The notes: generated by a model not told the origin, from the letters alone. A DNA stretch of 64,000 nucleotides from Furfurilactobacillus rossiae DSM 15814 (GCF_000428925.1 NZ_KE386820.1:62001-126000), one strand, 5' to 3'; shown: positions 38,407-49,162, counted from the stretch's first letter. Program-made: numbers and translations.

Positions 38407-39930
38407 GTGGAAAGTAAGGAAAAAGTTACGCCAGTTGATACTGCTAAGGCAAATCAGATAACTGGTTTTCAACTTTTCTCGATGACAACGTCGATGGTTA
38501 TGACCGTCTACGGTTTTGCGGCCTTCGCTAAGCAAGGGCCGACAGCATTGTTTTTCCTGTTTCTTGCCGGTATTTTGTGGTTTTTACCAGTTACAAGAGC
38601 TGCCGGAGAAATGGCGTCGATTGATGGATGGAGTAAAGGAGGAATCTTTACTTGGTCTCGAACAATGTTGGGCGAGAAAACAGGCTGGGCCGCTTTATTT
38701 TATCAATGGATTCATATCACTGTTGGCATGAACACCATGATGTACTTTATCATTGGATGTTTATCAATAACCTTAGATTTACCGATTATCAATAATAATC
38801 CAGCAGTTAAATTTATTTTAATGATGATTTTACTTTGGGGCCTTATTCTATTGCAACAAAGGGGGACAAAGGTGACTGGGAAAATTGCGCAATGGTGTTT
38901 TTCCTTGGGTGTTATTATTCCAGTATTCTTCCTTTTGATTTTGTTTGTAACTTATTTGGTGCAAGGAAACCCAATGTTGATTCGGATTAATTTTTCTACC
39001 ATTTTGCCTAAGAGTTGGACAGGTAGCGTATTAGTTGGATTTGTGCCATTTATTTTGGCCTTCGCCGGTGCTGAAGGCTCTGCACCGCATGTTAAGGATC
39101 TAAATAAGCCAAAAGTGTACCCCAAGGTAATGCTTGCCTTAGCATTTGCAGCCATTCTTTCAGATATTATTGGATCTATGGCGATTGCGGGCACCATTCC
39201 GAATAAGCAAATTCAATTAAGTACAGGTATTGTTTACGCTTATGGTGCGCTGGTTAAACGCTTCGGCTTTGGTGTTGTGTTTATTGAAAAGCTAACTGGT
39301 TTGCTACTAGCCATAGGGGTAACTGGAGAAATTAGTAGTTGGGTTGTTGGTCCCAATGCAGGGATGTTTGAAGCCGCAAAAGCTGGCTTCCTACCACCGC
39401 GTTTTTCAAAAGCTAACAAATATGGTATCGAAACCAATGTCATGATTTTACAGGGAGTCATTGTTTCAATCATGGGAGCCTTGTTGACATTTGGTGCTGG
39501 GGGCAACAAAGCTAACCTGTCATTTCAAACTGCTATGAGTCTCACGGTTGCTCTCTATACGTTGATGTATATGTTGATGTTTGTCAGCTACATCGTCTTA
39601 CAGCTTAAACATGACGATTTACACCGAACATTCTTTGCCTCTAGAAGTAAGACATTACGCCTTATTTATGGAACTTTAGGATTTGTCCTTTCAGCATTTG
39701 GTTTTGTCGTTACGTTCTTTCCACCAGCAGCATTGTCTGCGGCTTCGAAACATACGTACATGGTGTTGCTACTAAGCGCGTTTGTCGTTGTGTTCTTTAT
39801 TCCGTTCATTTTATACGCTTATCACAAACGATGGGCATCAGAGCTTGGTATTGATATTGAAAATCAATCCGCAAAGGCAACAGCAACGGAAACCGAACAC
39901 GCAGGTACTTCAGAACAACATAACAACTAG
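38407..39930 (+). CDS. gadC: Glutamate/GABA antiporter
   Basis: GadC imports glutamate and exports GABA, so that each decarboxylation cycle removes one proton from the cytosol. The 507-residue protein is an APC-superfamily transporter with about twelve membrane helices. The GTG start at 38407 follows AGAAAGGATG by about nine bases; a longer frame from 38326 is not supported by a ribosome binding site. The C-terminal tail (about 40 polar residues with His and Glu) is where the pH-gating plug lies in E. coli GadC, though the sequence here is different. gadB follows after 54 bp. Confidence 0.93.
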   Translation: MESKEKVTPVDTAKANQITGFQLFSMTTSMVMTVYGFAAFAKQGPTALFFLFLAGILWFLPVTRAAGEMASIDGWSKGGIFTWSRTMLGEKTGWAALFYQWIHITVGMNTMMYFIIGCLSITLDLPIINNNPAVKFILMMILLWGLILLQQRGTKVTGKIAQWCFSLGVIIPVFFLLILFVTYLVQGNPMLIRINFSTILPKSWTGSVLVGFVPFILAFAGAEGSAPHVKDLNKPKVYPKVMLALAFAAILSDIIGSMAIAGTIPNKQIQLSTGIVYAYGALVKRFGFGVVFIEKLTGLLLAIGVTGEISSWVVGPNAGMFEAAKAGFLPPRFSKANKYGIETNVMILQGVIVSIMGALLTFGAGGNKANLSFQTAMSLTVALYTLMYMLMFVSYIVLQLKHDDLHRTFFASRSKTLRLIYGTLGFVLSAFGFVVTFFPPAALSAASKHTYMVLLLSAFVVVFFIPFILYAYHKRWASELGIDIENQSAKATATETEHAGTSEQHNN

Positions 39931-39984
39931 ATTTAAAAGAAAAGGAGAAAATCATATCTTGAATAGATATGATGGTGACAAATT

Positions 39985-41400
39985 ATGGATAAAAACATTG
40001 AACTTGAAGAATCCTTTTTAGGTAGCGTAGAAGCAGGAAAGTCATTGCCAACGGATACATTACCTGAAGAACCGATGGATGCAGATATTGCCGAACAATT
40101 GGTTCAACATTATCGTTTGAACGAAGCAAAGGCTAATCAAAACTTGGCGACCTTTTGTACTACACAGATGGAACCACAAGCAGACAGACTGATGACTGAT
40201 GCACTCAATACTAATGCAATTGACAAATCAGAATATCCTAAGACAGCGGCTATGGAGAGTTACTGTGTTAGCATGATTGCGCATTTATGGCATGTCGGCG
40301 AAGGCAAGAAGATGTATAAAGACTTTATTGGTACATCAACCGTTGGTTCCTCAGAAGGATGCATGCTTGGGGGATTGGCTTTACTGATGTCATGGAAAAA
40401 CCGTGCCAAGGCTGCTGGTTTTGATATTGAAGACTTGCATGTTCACAAGCCTAACTTGGTTATTATGTCTGGCTATCAAGTTGTTTGGGAAAAGTTCTGT
40501 ACTTACTGGAATGTAGACATGCGTCAGGTACCGATTGATCAAAACCACATGTCACTAGATACAGATCACGTTATGGATTACGTTGATGACAACACAATTG
40601 GAATTATCGGAATTCAAGGCATCACGTACACAGGGGCCGTTGATGACATTGAAAAGTTGGACCAATTGGTTACTGAATATAATAAAACGGCTACACTTCC
40701 AGTTCGAATTCACGTTGACGCCGCTTTTGGGGGCTTGTTCGCACCATTTGTTGATGGGTTTAAACCATGGGATTTTCGTTTGAAGAATGTTGTCTCAATC
40801 AATGTCTCAGGACACAAGTATGGCATGGTTTATCCTGGTATTGGTTGGGTCGTATGGCGTGAAAACACCACTGATGTTTTGCCTAAAGAAATGCGATTTG
40901 AAGTTGCATATTTAGGTGATAAAGTCGACTCGATTGCAATCAACTTCTCCCATAGTGGCGCACATATTACCGGTCAATACTATAATTTCATTCGGTTTGG
41001 TCTAACCGGATACAAGGCAATCATGAACAATGTTCGCAAGGTTTCCCTAAAGCTGACTGACGAACTGAAAAAGTTTGGAATTTTCGAAATTTTAAATGAT
41101 GGTTCCCAATTACCAATTAATTGTTGGAAGTTAAAGGATGGCTTAGATCAAAATTGGGACTTATACGATTTGGAAGACGCATTGGCTAAGTACGGTTGGC
41201 AAGTGCCGGCATATCCACTTCCTAAGGACCGTGATGATGTTATCATTAGCCGAATTGTTGTCCGTCCTTCCATGACCATGACAATCGCGGATGATTTTAT
41301 CGATGATTTGAAATTGGCTATCAACAATCTTAACAAAGCCAAATTGGTTCATTCTGATCCAGAAACAGTTAAGATGACTGATACAGTGGCGTCACATTAG
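39985..41400 (+). CDS. gadB: Glutamate decarboxylase
   Basis: The PLP enzyme converts L-glutamate to GABA and carbon dioxide, consuming a proton. The 471-residue product has the PLP-binding lysine K278 in VSGHKYG, the GTSTVGSSEGCMLGG segment and the HVDAAFGG motif. The length is close to that of E. coli GadB (466). The position after gadC and the family motifs make the function nearly certain. A stem-loop (CTCTC/GAGAG) lies between it and gltX. Confidence 0.97.
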   Translation: MDKNIELEESFLGSVEAGKSLPTDTLPEEPMDADIAEQLVQHYRLNEAKANQNLATFCTTQMEPQADRLMTDALNTNAIDKSEYPKTAAMESYCVSMIAHLWHVGEGKKMYKDFIGTSTVGSSEGCMLGGLALLMSWKNRAKAAGFDIEDLHVHKPNLVIMSGYQVVWEKFCTYWNVDMRQVPIDQNHMSLDTDHVMDYVDDNTIGIIGIQGITYTGAVDDIEKLDQLVTEYNKTATLPVRIHVDAAFGGLFAPFVDGFKPWDFRLKNVVSINVSGHKYGMVYPGIGWVVWRENTTDVLPKEMRFEVAYLGDKVDSIAINFSHSGAHITGQYYNFIRFGLTGYKAIMNNVRKVSLKLTDELKKFGIFEILNDGSQLPINCWKLKDGLDQNWDLYDLEDALAKYGWQVPAYPLPKDRDDVIISRIVVRPSMTMTIADDFIDDLKLAINNLNKAKLVHSDPETVKMTDTVASH

Positions 41401-41418
41401 TCACTTAAGTTAAATAGC

Positions 41419-41440
41419 GGCCTCTCTAAATGAGAGGTCC
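41419..41440 (+). other. Intercistronic stem-loop between gadB and gltX
   Basis: GGCCTCTC and GAGAGGTCC form a short stem with one mismatch and no T-run. It may protect the upstream mRNA or reduce gltX expression. Confidence 0.45.
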
Positions 41441-41469
41441 AATACATAAATGAGGAAAGGGGCTTTAAT

Positions 41470-42984
41470 ATGCCAAAAGAAACACATAGAAATGTCAGAG
41501 TGAGATATGCACCGAGTCCTACTGGATTTTTGCACATTGGGAATGCGCAATCTGCCTTATTCAACTTTCTTTATGCGCGTCACTTTAATGGAACGATGGT
41601 ACTACGTATTGAGGATACTGATGTAAAAAGGAATGTTCCACACGGTGAAGACAGTCAAATCGACAACTTACACTGGCTTGGAATTGATTGGGATGAAGGA
41701 CCGGATAAGCCCAATCCAAAATATGCGCCATACCACCAAACGGAACGCATCGATTTATACCATAAATATATAGAAAAGCTGTTAAAATCTGGGGCAGCAT
41801 ATAAGGATTACACAACTGAAGAAGAGTTAACAACTCTTCGCGATGATCAACGAGCACATAATATTGCACCACATTATGACGGTCGATGGTACAATCGCAG
41901 CGTTGAGGATCAAAAAGAGGCTGAAGCCAAGGGGTTAAAGCCGGCGATTAGATTACATCTGCCAGCTAATCATGTTTATGAGTGGGAGGATATCGTTAAA
42001 GGCCATGTTGAATTTAACTCGGACAACATGGGTGGTGACTTTATCATTGAAAAAAGCAATGGCATACCGACGTATAATTTTGCCGTTGTTATTGATGACT
42101 ATTTGATGGACATCACTGATGTGCTGCGCGGCGACGATCACATTGCTAATACGCCTAAGCAAATTGCCGTTTACGAAGCCTTAGGAATTGAACATCCAAA
42201 CTTTGGTCATATTACTTTGATTTACAATCCTAAGACACGTAAAAAGCTGAGTAAGCGTGACAAAGAAACGCTACAGTTTATTAGCCAATATAAAAATGAA
42301 GGATACTTGAGTGAGGCAATTTTTAACTTTATAACATTTCTCGGTTGGTCCCCAGTTGGAGAGAAAGAAATTTTTAGTAAAGAAGAGTTGATTAAATTAT
42401 ATGATCCAACAAGAATGTCTAAATCGCCTGCTTATTTTGATCAACAGAAATTAGATTGGATGAATGCAGAATATATTAAAGCGCTTAGTATCGAAGATTT
42501 GACTAATAGATCAATGTCGTTAATCAGCGAAGGGCAAAGCGAGATTGCTAAAAGAGTTCAGTCTCTTGCATTGCCAAACCTGAAGGAATTCGTGAAACAA
42601 GTTGGTAAAATATATCAGCATGATTTGCATAAGTTAACTGAGCTGCTCAGCAAGGTCTACTTTTATGCTAATATTCAAAATGAAAGTATTGATTACACTC
42701 AATTGAATTTTTTTGATAAGGAAGAAGTTGAAAAAGTTCTTAAGGGATTTAGTTTCGAATTAGACAAGCTGACTTCAACATCTTCGATGCCCGCAGAAAT
42801 TGATTATAACGAATTGATAAAAAAGGTAAGGTTAACAACGGGTGTATCTGGGCGTGCTCTATATATGCCGCTGAATGTTGTTTTTACTGGTTTTCAATCG
42901 GCTCCTCAAATTGATGAAATTTTACAATTGTATTCATTTAATACAATTAAGCAATTAATTGACAAGGGGCTGTCAAGCCTTTAA
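41470..42984 (+). CDS. gltX: Glutamyl-tRNA synthetase in the gad cluster
   Basis: The 504-residue class I synthetase charges tRNA-Glu (and probably tRNA-Gln). It has the HIGH-type motif HIGN (residues 22-25), the KMSKS-type motif KLSKR (259-263) and the anticodon-binding C-terminal domain. Both catalytic motifs are intact. It follows gadB by 69 bp and ends at its own terminator. In L. brevis a gltX gene also lies after gadB. Because this location is outside the usual housekeeping context, it may be a second copy that senses or competes for glutamate; the other copy, if any, is outside the window. Confidence 0.95.
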   Translation: MPKETHRNVRVRYAPSPTGFLHIGNAQSALFNFLYARHFNGTMVLRIEDTDVKRNVPHGEDSQIDNLHWLGIDWDEGPDKPNPKYAPYHQTERIDLYHKYIEKLLKSGAAYKDYTTEEELTTLRDDQRAHNIAPHYDGRWYNRSVEDQKEAEAKGLKPAIRLHLPANHVYEWEDIVKGHVEFNSDNMGGDFIIEKSNGIPTYNFAVVIDDYLMDITDVLRGDDHIANTPKQIAVYEALGIEHPNFGHITLIYNPKTRKKLSKRDKETLQFISQYKNEGYLSEAIFNFITFLGWSPVGEKEIFSKEELIKLYDPTRMSKSPAYFDQQKLDWMNAEYIKALSIEDLTNRSMSLISEGQSEIAKRVQSLALPNLKEFVKQVGKIYQHDLHKLTELLSKVYFYANIQNESIDYTQLNFFDKEEVEKVLKGFSFELDKLTSTSSMPAEIDYNELIKKVRLTTGVSGRALYMPLNVVFTGFQSAPQIDEILQLYSFNTIKQLIDKGLSSL

Positions 42985-42996
42985 TACAGCTCAGAC

Positions 42997-43026
42997 AAAG
43001 CCGGATGGTAAAGATCTGGCTTTCTT
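42997..43026 (+). terminator. Terminator of the gadCB-gltX cluster
   Basis: AAAGCCGGAT and ATCTGGCTTT form a hairpin (one wobble pair), followed by a short T-rich stretch, 12 bp after the gltX stop. Confidence 0.75.
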
Positions 43027-43123
43027 ACGTTTAAGTATTACTATATAGATTAGTATTAAATGAGTGCTGTGGTTTTAGGCATGGATACTCTATTTTAAAT
43101 TCTAAGAGAAGGAGGAGGTACAA

Positions 43124-44041
43124 ATGTACGGATTAATTTTAGCTGCCGGTATCGGTTATTATCTTTTTGTCTATCAGGGTATTGAGAGGACCGGATCGCT
43201 CGAACAAAAGAACCAGACTGAAGTACGTTATCCAAAGTCTGCTGAGGATGCCATACGTGAATACCGTCGTGTACGCCTCCCCTGGAATGAAGACATAGGA
43301 GAAATGTTTGTCTACTCTCATCGATATCCTAGGAATATATTGCCGGAAATAAAAACAAGAAAGCAGTTATTTAAGCAATTTGAGAGCGAAGTGAATAGTC
43401 TTCGGTTAAGTGGGCAGGTGTCAAATCGTCGAGTACGATTTATAGATAAGGTTGATAGATCTCTAGATTTGACCACGGTAAAATCTGTCACTAGAAACGA
43501 CGCGGTTGAAAAATATAAACGGCAGATGGAATATTTGTCACTTTTTACAAAAGATCCTAATCCATTTCCTCTGTTGCGAGATAGAATCACTGAAACATCT
43601 ATTTATTCGCGGCCGGGGAATGAAAGTTATTATCAGGCAATTGACTACGCTGGAACATTCCCGAAGTTTTTACAAGATTACTATTTCTCACTTTATTTGC
43701 CTTCTCAAAATGAGTGGCAGTTATATGTTATGAAACAAAGAAGAGCCTTACATGAAATTGAGAAAGATGTATTTTCTTTTTTGGGTACAGACACGACTGC
43801 ATCGGACACTCAAAATGTCACTATAACTTTATTTTCAACAGTAGGTTTAGAGTTGATGGCAGACATATTGAGACCAAACCGCACCGTTACGCCACAATTA
43901 GAGAGGTATCAACAGGCATTTGATGCCGGGGTGTGGAAGGAATATTTCCCATACACTTGGGCAATGGTAAATCGAAAGGATGCTTTGAAAGAGTTAAAGG
44001 GTTGGACTCAAATGTTGCAGGCAGAAGAAAAAGAAAACTGA
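43124..44041 (+). CDS. Membrane-anchored protein of unknown function
   Basis: I do not recognise this 305-residue protein. A short hydrophobic N-terminal segment (residues 2-18) is a likely membrane anchor or uncleaved signal. The rest is charged, with many Arg, Tyr and Glu residues and a probable alpha-helical core; no cysteine, zinc site or nucleotide motif is seen. AAGGAGGAGG precedes the ATG. It stands alone between the gad cluster and a minus-strand ABC operon. Confidence 0.7.
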   Translation: MYGLILAAGIGYYLFVYQGIERTGSLEQKNQTEVRYPKSAEDAIREYRRVRLPWNEDIGEMFVYSHRYPRNILPEIKTRKQLFKQFESEVNSLRLSGQVSNRRVRFIDKVDRSLDLTTVKSVTRNDAVEKYKRQMEYLSLFTKDPNPFPLLRDRITETSIYSRPGNESYYQAIDYAGTFPKFLQDYYFSLYLPSQNEWQLYVMKQRRALHEIEKDVFSFLGTDTTASDTQNVTITLFSTVGLELMADILRPNRTVTPQLERYQQAFDAGVWKEYFPYTWAMVNRKDALKELKGWTQMLQAEEKEN

Positions 44042-44170
44042 TGATGCCACGTTTTTACGTCACCGTTAAATGAATGAGCCACTTAATATGGTGATGTTTC
44101 GATCTTCTTTCTTGAACAGAAGAATTTCACTTCATTCTTTCCTAAATCAGTTTAGAACTGCATATTTACA

Positions 44171-44210
44171 AACAAAAAGGGAATTTGCCGTCTTGGCAAG
44201 TTCCCTTTGC
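44171..44210 (-). terminator. Terminator of the ABC-exporter operon
   Basis: On the minus strand GCAAAGGGAACTTGCC and GGCAAATTCCCTTT form the stem with loop AAGAC, followed by TTGTTTG. It lies about 50 bp past the permease stop and could also slow transcription from the other side. Confidence 0.75.
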
Positions 44211-44260
44211 TGTAATCAGAATAGACTCAATGCAATCTCTAAAGTTTAAATGTTTAGCAA

Positions 44261-46873
44261 TCAGTCCGTAGCCTTCAACGCCGATACCATGTCCACGTGC
44301 TTCAAGCGTCGGTGGGTGAACCAGATGACGATTGCTGTGAAAAGCGCCATTAGAACGGCAGCAATGATATAACCTGGCCAATGGATGACTAGTGGGAACA
44401 TCACCTGGGCCGTCGTCGCCTGTTTTAAAATATACCAAGTTAGGGCATTTCCGATGCCGTAGCCTAAAATGACACCCACAATCGTGAGGACAATGTTTTC
44501 ACGGGCAACGTACATCGTGACCTCTCGATCATAAAAGCCTAAAACCTTTACTGTTGATAACTCACGAATTCGTTCTGAAACATTAATGTTTGTTAGGTTA
44601 TACATCACGACAAACGATAATAGTCCTGACATCACAATGAAAATGACGACCACAGGATCCAGCGTGGCTGACATGTTATCAATTGTGGTTCTTTGATCCG
44701 CAACGAAACTTGTGCCACGAACCGCACCAGATTGTAACAGTTGGTGCGCAAGGCGATTTCGTTGTTTGCTCGACTGTGCATTCAGTTTGACAAGAAGCGC
44801 ATTGCTGTTGGTGGTTTTATGCCAGACACGTTGATAGGCAGCGGGGCTTAGGTAAAGGTAGTCGCCGATATAATTCTTTGTAATGGCCGCCACCTTTATC
44901 GACCGATTGGTAGCTGACGTAAGGTTTACGTTGATACTGTCGCCTACGTGAGCTCCAAGTAGAGTCGCCGTTTTCTGTGATAATACAGCACCACGTTGCG
45001 GCAGCGCAATGTTACTGCCTCCTGGTGTTGCGAGACGGACATAATCTGCGAAGTCAGCTGTTTGGGGGATGAAGACATTAACTGAGGAGACACTTTCATC
45101 TCCATGGCGAATTCTAGCTGTAGTGGCTGCGATGGGGGTGCTCTTTTGGTAGGATTCACTTTGTTGCAACAAACGTTGTGTCTTATTAATGTCAGTATCT
45201 GCACCGTGAAGCGATACAACAGCTTGATAACGAACGATATCACGATATTGGCGGGCGCCTGCAGCTGTGATTGAATCGCGAATGCCAAAGCCACATAGGA
45301 TGAGCGCGCAGCCCCCCGCGATACCGACGACCGACATTACCATGCGACTCTTATAGCGGAACAAATTGCGATAGGACACTTTTTGATTAAAGTTTAGCCG
45401 TTGCCACAGTGGTGTAATGCGCTCAAGTAAAATCCGTTTGGCAGACTTAGGCGGCTTAGGCAACATCAAAGCGGCAGGTCCCTCTTGCAGTTCGCGCCAA
45501 ACAACGAAACCGGCTGCACCAACTGTGGCAACCAGGGAGAAACACAGTGCTAAAAGAATTGACGACCATTCCAAACGGACTATTGCAGACATGGAAATCG
45601 TTGAGCTGTACAATGCCAACACGAAGCGTGGAATCGTTTCATTCCCCAGTATGGAACCGATGACACCACCAATCGCACCTGCCATTAAGGCATAAGCGAG
45701 ATAATTCCGTGCAATGGCCCACTTGCCGTACCCCAATGCTTTAAAGGTGCCAATCTGGGCACGCGCTTCTTCAACCATGCGTGTGATAGTCGTAAAGGTA
45801 ATGAGGGCCGCGATTAAAAAGAAGAAAACGGGAAAGACATTAGCGATTGCAGCAATTCGGTCACTGGATTCGCCATACGACGAGAACCCCGGCAAATCTG
45901 AACGGTCCTGCCAGGTATAATGGGTTTTTGTTTGCTGCTTGATTTTATTTCGAGCGTTTGTCAGTTTGCTCTGGGCAGCATTAATCGAGGCTAGTTGAGT
46001 GGTTAATTCAGGAGTTGAGGTCATTGTGCCACCACTTGTTCGTGTCACTTCTTGTTGAGCGGCTTGCAAACGGATCTTAGCCGTCGTGAGCTTAGTTAAT
46101 TGATCATTAAGTTGTTTCGTACCATCAACATAGAGTGCATGGCTTCGCTGTTTAGCTCGAGGATTTAAAACTGTTTTGAGTTGCTTCAACTTGCGGTTAC
46201 GAGCAGTGACGTAATGGTTTGAATAAGTGTCGGTGCCTTGTAAGGTTTTGAACCGGACGGATAGCAGACTAGCCGGCATTTTTAATTGGCTACTTGGTAC
46301 GGCTGCAAAAAAACGGACTGTGCCATCACCGACATTGGTGACGCCGCGAAGGCCATTATCAATGTATTGAGGTGAGTCGACGAACCCAACAATGGTAAAT
46401 GTCCGGTGCGGGAGGACTTTGTTTTTACTGAAGGTAAAGTGCTGACCAAGTCGATAGCCATAATCCGTCTTGGCCTTGTTATCAAGCACAATCTGGTTGG
46501 CCTGTTCTGGTAGATGGCCGGCGCGAAGCACAAGGCGATTAAGGTTTGTCTTGGCAGAATATCCGTATAGCGCAACGGCAGCGTCGTTGGGACCACCAGT
46601 AGCGTATGTGAACTTGGCGGCTTCAGCAGTTGCATCAGATATGGTGTTAGCAGCACGCACATCAGCGTTTGTAAAACCAGTATTAGATAACAGCTGGACG
46701 TCGCTCAAATGGTTACGTTGCACTGTGGTGGTCATCGACTCGTTTAATACGGGACCGGTAGCACGAACGCCGACAAAGATGAGACTACCTAGCAAAATGA
46801 TTAAGATGATGGCGATAAAACGGCCACGCGAGGCCTTTACTTCACGAAATAGGTTTTTAGTCAGTGGTTTCAT
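44261..46873 (-). CDS. FtsX-like ABC transporter permease
   Basis: The 870-residue protein has an N-terminal membrane helix (about 20-40), a large extracytoplasmic domain with a coiled-coil stretch (about 265-325), an FtsX-type three-helix block (about 335-460), a second extracytoplasmic domain and a second FtsX block (about 745-865). This layout matches fused two-half permeases that work with a LolD/MacB-type ATPase, usually in export, resistance to antimicrobial peptides or lipid handling. It starts six bases after the ATPase gene. No two-component system is adjacent, so the substrate is unknown. Confidence 0.88.
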   Translation of the reverse strand: MKPLTKNLFREVKASRGRFIAIILIILLGSLIFVGVRATGPVLNESMTTTVQRNHLSDVQLLSNTGFTNADVRAANTISDATAEAAKFTYATGGPNDAAVALYGYSAKTNLNRLVLRAGHLPEQANQIVLDNKAKTDYGYRLGQHFTFSKNKVLPHRTFTIVGFVDSPQYIDNGLRGVTNVGDGTVRFFAAVPSSQLKMPASLLSVRFKTLQGTDTYSNHYVTARNRKLKQLKTVLNPRAKQRSHALYVDGTKQLNDQLTKLTTAKIRLQAAQQEVTRTSGGTMTSTPELTTQLASINAAQSKLTNARNKIKQQTKTHYTWQDRSDLPGFSSYGESSDRIAAIANVFPVFFFLIAALITFTTITRMVEEARAQIGTFKALGYGKWAIARNYLAYALMAGAIGGVIGSILGNETIPRFVLALYSSTISMSAIVRLEWSSILLALCFSLVATVGAAGFVVWRELQEGPAALMLPKPPKSAKRILLERITPLWQRLNFNQKVSYRNLFRYKSRMVMSVVGIAGGCALILCGFGIRDSITAAGARQYRDIVRYQAVVSLHGADTDINKTQRLLQQSESYQKSTPIAATTARIRHGDESVSSVNVFIPQTADFADYVRLATPGGSNIALPQRGAVLSQKTATLLGAHVGDSINVNLTSATNRSIKVAAITKNYIGDYLYLSPAAYQRVWHKTTNSNALLVKLNAQSSKQRNRLAHQLLQSGAVRGTSFVADQRTTIDNMSATLDPVVVIFIVMSGLLSFVVMYNLTNINVSERIRELSTVKVLGFYDREVTMYVARENIVLTIVGVILGYGIGNALTWYILKQATTAQVMFPLVIHWPGYIIAAVLMALFTAIVIWFTHRRLKHVDMVSALKATD

Positions 46874-46879
46874 CGTCCC

Positions 46880-47581
46880 TCACCACTCAATCTTAGCAAT
46901 TGGTGTCGGTGCAGGATTGTTAATCACTTCGCGCACGCGGGCATCGTTAATGTGGATGACGCGGTCAGCCATGGCGGCGATTGCTGCATTATGGGTAATA
47001 ATCAGGACTGTCTTATTGTCACGCCGAGAAGCGTCTTGTAGAAGTTGTAACACCTGCTTACCAGTTTGAAAATCTAGTGCACCTGTTGGTTCATCACATA
47101 ATAAGAGTTTAGGATTTTTGGCCAATGCGCGTGCAATGGCGACCCGTTGTTGTTCACCACCGGAGAGCTGCGCAGGAAAATTGTCCAAACGTTTGTCCAG
47201 GCCGACCTTTTGCAGGGTAGTCTCAGCATCTAGCGCATCGGGCACGATGGAATTTGCTAACTCAACGTTTTCTTTAGTCGTAAGATTAGGCACAAGGTTA
47301 TAAAACTGAAACACAAAGCCAACTTGGTCGCGTCGATATTGTGTTAATTGCTGATCGGTGAAGCCAGCAATATTCACACCATCAATGAGGACCTCACCTG
47401 AAGTTGGCGAATCCATGCCGCCAAGAATGTTGAGGACTGTCGATTTACCAGCGCCACTTGGGCCTAGAATCACAGTAAGCTGGCCTTGTTCACAGGTGAA
47501 ATTCAAATCGTGGTTGGCGTCAATGGTCGTTTCGCCCATTTGATAGGTTTTGAATTCGTGTCTTACATCAATATATGCCAT
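46880..47581 (-). CDS. ABC transporter ATP-binding protein, MacB/LolD type
   Basis: The 233-residue ATPase has Walker [10 protein letters not shown] (about 39-47), the Q-loop, the signature [15 protein letters not shown] and Walker [13 protein letters not shown], characteristic of the MacB/LolD group. GGAGGC lies upstream of its ATG. It is the first gene of an operon with the FtsX-like permease. Confidence 0.93.
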   Translation of the reverse strand: MAYIDVRHEFKTYQMGETTIDANHDLNFTCEQGQLTVILGPSGAGKSTVLNILGGMDSPTSGEVLIDGVNIAGFTDQQLTQYRRDQVGFVFQFYNLVPNLTTKENVELANSIVPDALDAETTLQKVGLDKRLDNFPAQLSGGEQQRVAIARALAKNPKLLLCDEPTGALDFQTGKQVLQLLQDASRRDNKTVLIITHNAAIAAMADRVIHINDARVREVINNPAPTPIAKIEW

Positions 47582-47664
47582 AAGTGCCTCCTGTAATGAT
47601 TACCTTTATTATGCCGATGTCATAAAATAGAGACAAGAATAAGCTTTGCCATTGTTTGTTTAAA

Positions 47665-47693
47665 TTGATACACTTTACTAATTGCATTTTACT
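47665..47693 (+). promoter_or_regulatory. Promoter of the amino-acid permease gene
   Basis: TTGATA (47665-47670) and TTTACT (47688-47693) are spaced by 17 bases, 42 bp before the ATG. Confidence 0.55.
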
Positions 47694-47734
47694 AATGAGT
47701 TTATTACAGTGACTCATGAGAGGGGGCGCCAATA

Positions 47735-49147
47735 ATGGCACAGATTCGCGATTTGTTCGTCAAAAAAGATACGAGCAATGATATTTTAAAACAATCTGGT
47801 TTGGAAAAAACGTTATCGGCTTTTAACCTCACGACCATGGGAGTAGGCGCCATTGTTGGGGCCGGGATTTTTATTACGCCCGGAGTCATCGCATCACTTC
47901 ACGCTGGACCTGCGGGAATGCTGTCATTTGTGCTGGCGGCGTTTGTCTGTGCCTTAGCGGCGCTGTGCTATTCGGAATTTTCATCAACCATTCCGTTGGC
48001 CGGCAGTGCTTACACCTATGTTTATACAGTATTTGGTGAGTTGGTCGCGTGGGTGCTGGGCTGGTCACTGGTGTCAGAATATATGTTTTCTGTTTCCTCA
48101 GTGGCAACGAGTTGGTCAGCGTACTTTCAAAACATTCTGGCTGGCTTTGGCTGGCGGTTACCAGTCTTTTTACGGGCTGCTCCAGGGACTGCCAGTGTAC
48201 CAGGTGGTCGTTTTGATTTAATCGCCTTTTTAATTGTCATGATTATTTCCGTGTTGTTACTGGGCGGCGTGCATGAATCGGCACGTGTCAACACGGCGAT
48301 GGTCGTGCTGAAAATTGCGGTTATTTTGCTTTTTATCGGCGTTGCAGTTTTCTACGTGAAGCCAGCAAACTATCATCCCTTTATGCCGTTCGGTGTTGGT
48401 GGGGTCTTTAAAGGGGCAGCGCTAGCCTTTTACGCGTACGTTGGCTTTGACGCTGTGTCTTCAGCAGCTGAAGAAGTTAAACGTCCTCAACGCGACATGC
48501 CCATCGGCATTAGCATGTCATTGGTAATTGCGTCTATTTTGTACATTGCGTTGGCGACGGTATTGGTCGGCATCGTGAAGTATACCAAACTGAATGTGGC
48601 TGATCCTGTCGCTTTCGCTTTACAGTACCTTCACTTAACAAACTTGTCTGGCATTATTTCACTGGGTGCGATTGTGGGGATGACGACAGTCTTGCTAGTC
48701 ATGTCCTATGGTGGCACACGACTGATCTTTGCGATTTCTCGCGATGGTCTGTTGCCACAGCGATTGCACAAGCTGAGCCCGAAAACACATGTGCCAGTAT
48801 CAAACACCATTCTGTTTGGTTTGTTTGCTGCCGTATTTGCCGCTTTTATTCCTATCAGTTTAGTGTCAGAGCTGGTTAACATTGGGACGCTATTCGCTTT
48901 TGCGCTGGTTTCGTTAGGGGTCGTGTTCCTGCGACGCAATCCTGATTTTGCCCACGTTAAGGCAGCTTTCCATGTGCCGTTATATCCATATTTGCCGATT
49001 TTGTCATTCATTCTCTGTATTGGCTTAATGCTGATGCTGCAAGTCTTTACATGGATTGCATTTGTGATTTGGCAGGCAGTTGGGCTAACGATTTATGCGA
49101 TCTATGGTTACCGGCATAGTTTAGCGCGGCAACGATTATATAAATGA
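47735..49147 (+). CDS. APC-family amino-acid permease (cationic-type)
   Basis: The 470-residue protein has about twelve membrane helices and the APC family start (GVGAIVGAGIFITPG, about residues 34-48). The overall pattern is closest to the cationic amino-acid transporter (CAT/YfnA-like) group; the substrate is not settled by sequence. AGAGGGGG precedes the ATG. It is transcribed alone and ends at a long hairpin shared with the convergent gene. Confidence 0.88.
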   Translation: MAQIRDLFVKKDTSNDILKQSGLEKTLSAFNLTTMGVGAIVGAGIFITPGVIASLHAGPAGMLSFVLAAFVCALAALCYSEFSSTIPLAGSAYTYVYTVFGELVAWVLGWSLVSEYMFSVSSVATSWSAYFQNILAGFGWRLPVFLRAAPGTASVPGGRFDLIAFLIVMIISVLLLGGVHESARVNTAMVVLKIAVILLFIGVAVFYVKPANYHPFMPFGVGGVFKGAALAFYAYVGFDAVSSAAEEVKRPQRDMPIGISMSLVIASILYIALATVLVGIVKYTKLNVADPVAFALQYLHLTNLSGIISLGAIVGMTTVLLVMSYGGTRLIFAISRDGLLPQRLHKLSPKTHVPVSNTILFGLFAAVFAAFIPISLVSELVNIGTLFAFALVSLGVVFLRRNPDFAHVKAAFHVPLYPYLPILSFILCIGLMLMLQVFTWIAFVIWQAVGLTIYAIYGYRHSLARQRLYK

Positions 49148-49162
49148 TTTTATCTGAATAAT

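Noticed and set aside
45417-47069. Plus-strand frames of 60-199 residues opposite the ABC operon
   Set aside because: They are antisense shadows of the permease and ATPase genes, without ribosome binding sites.
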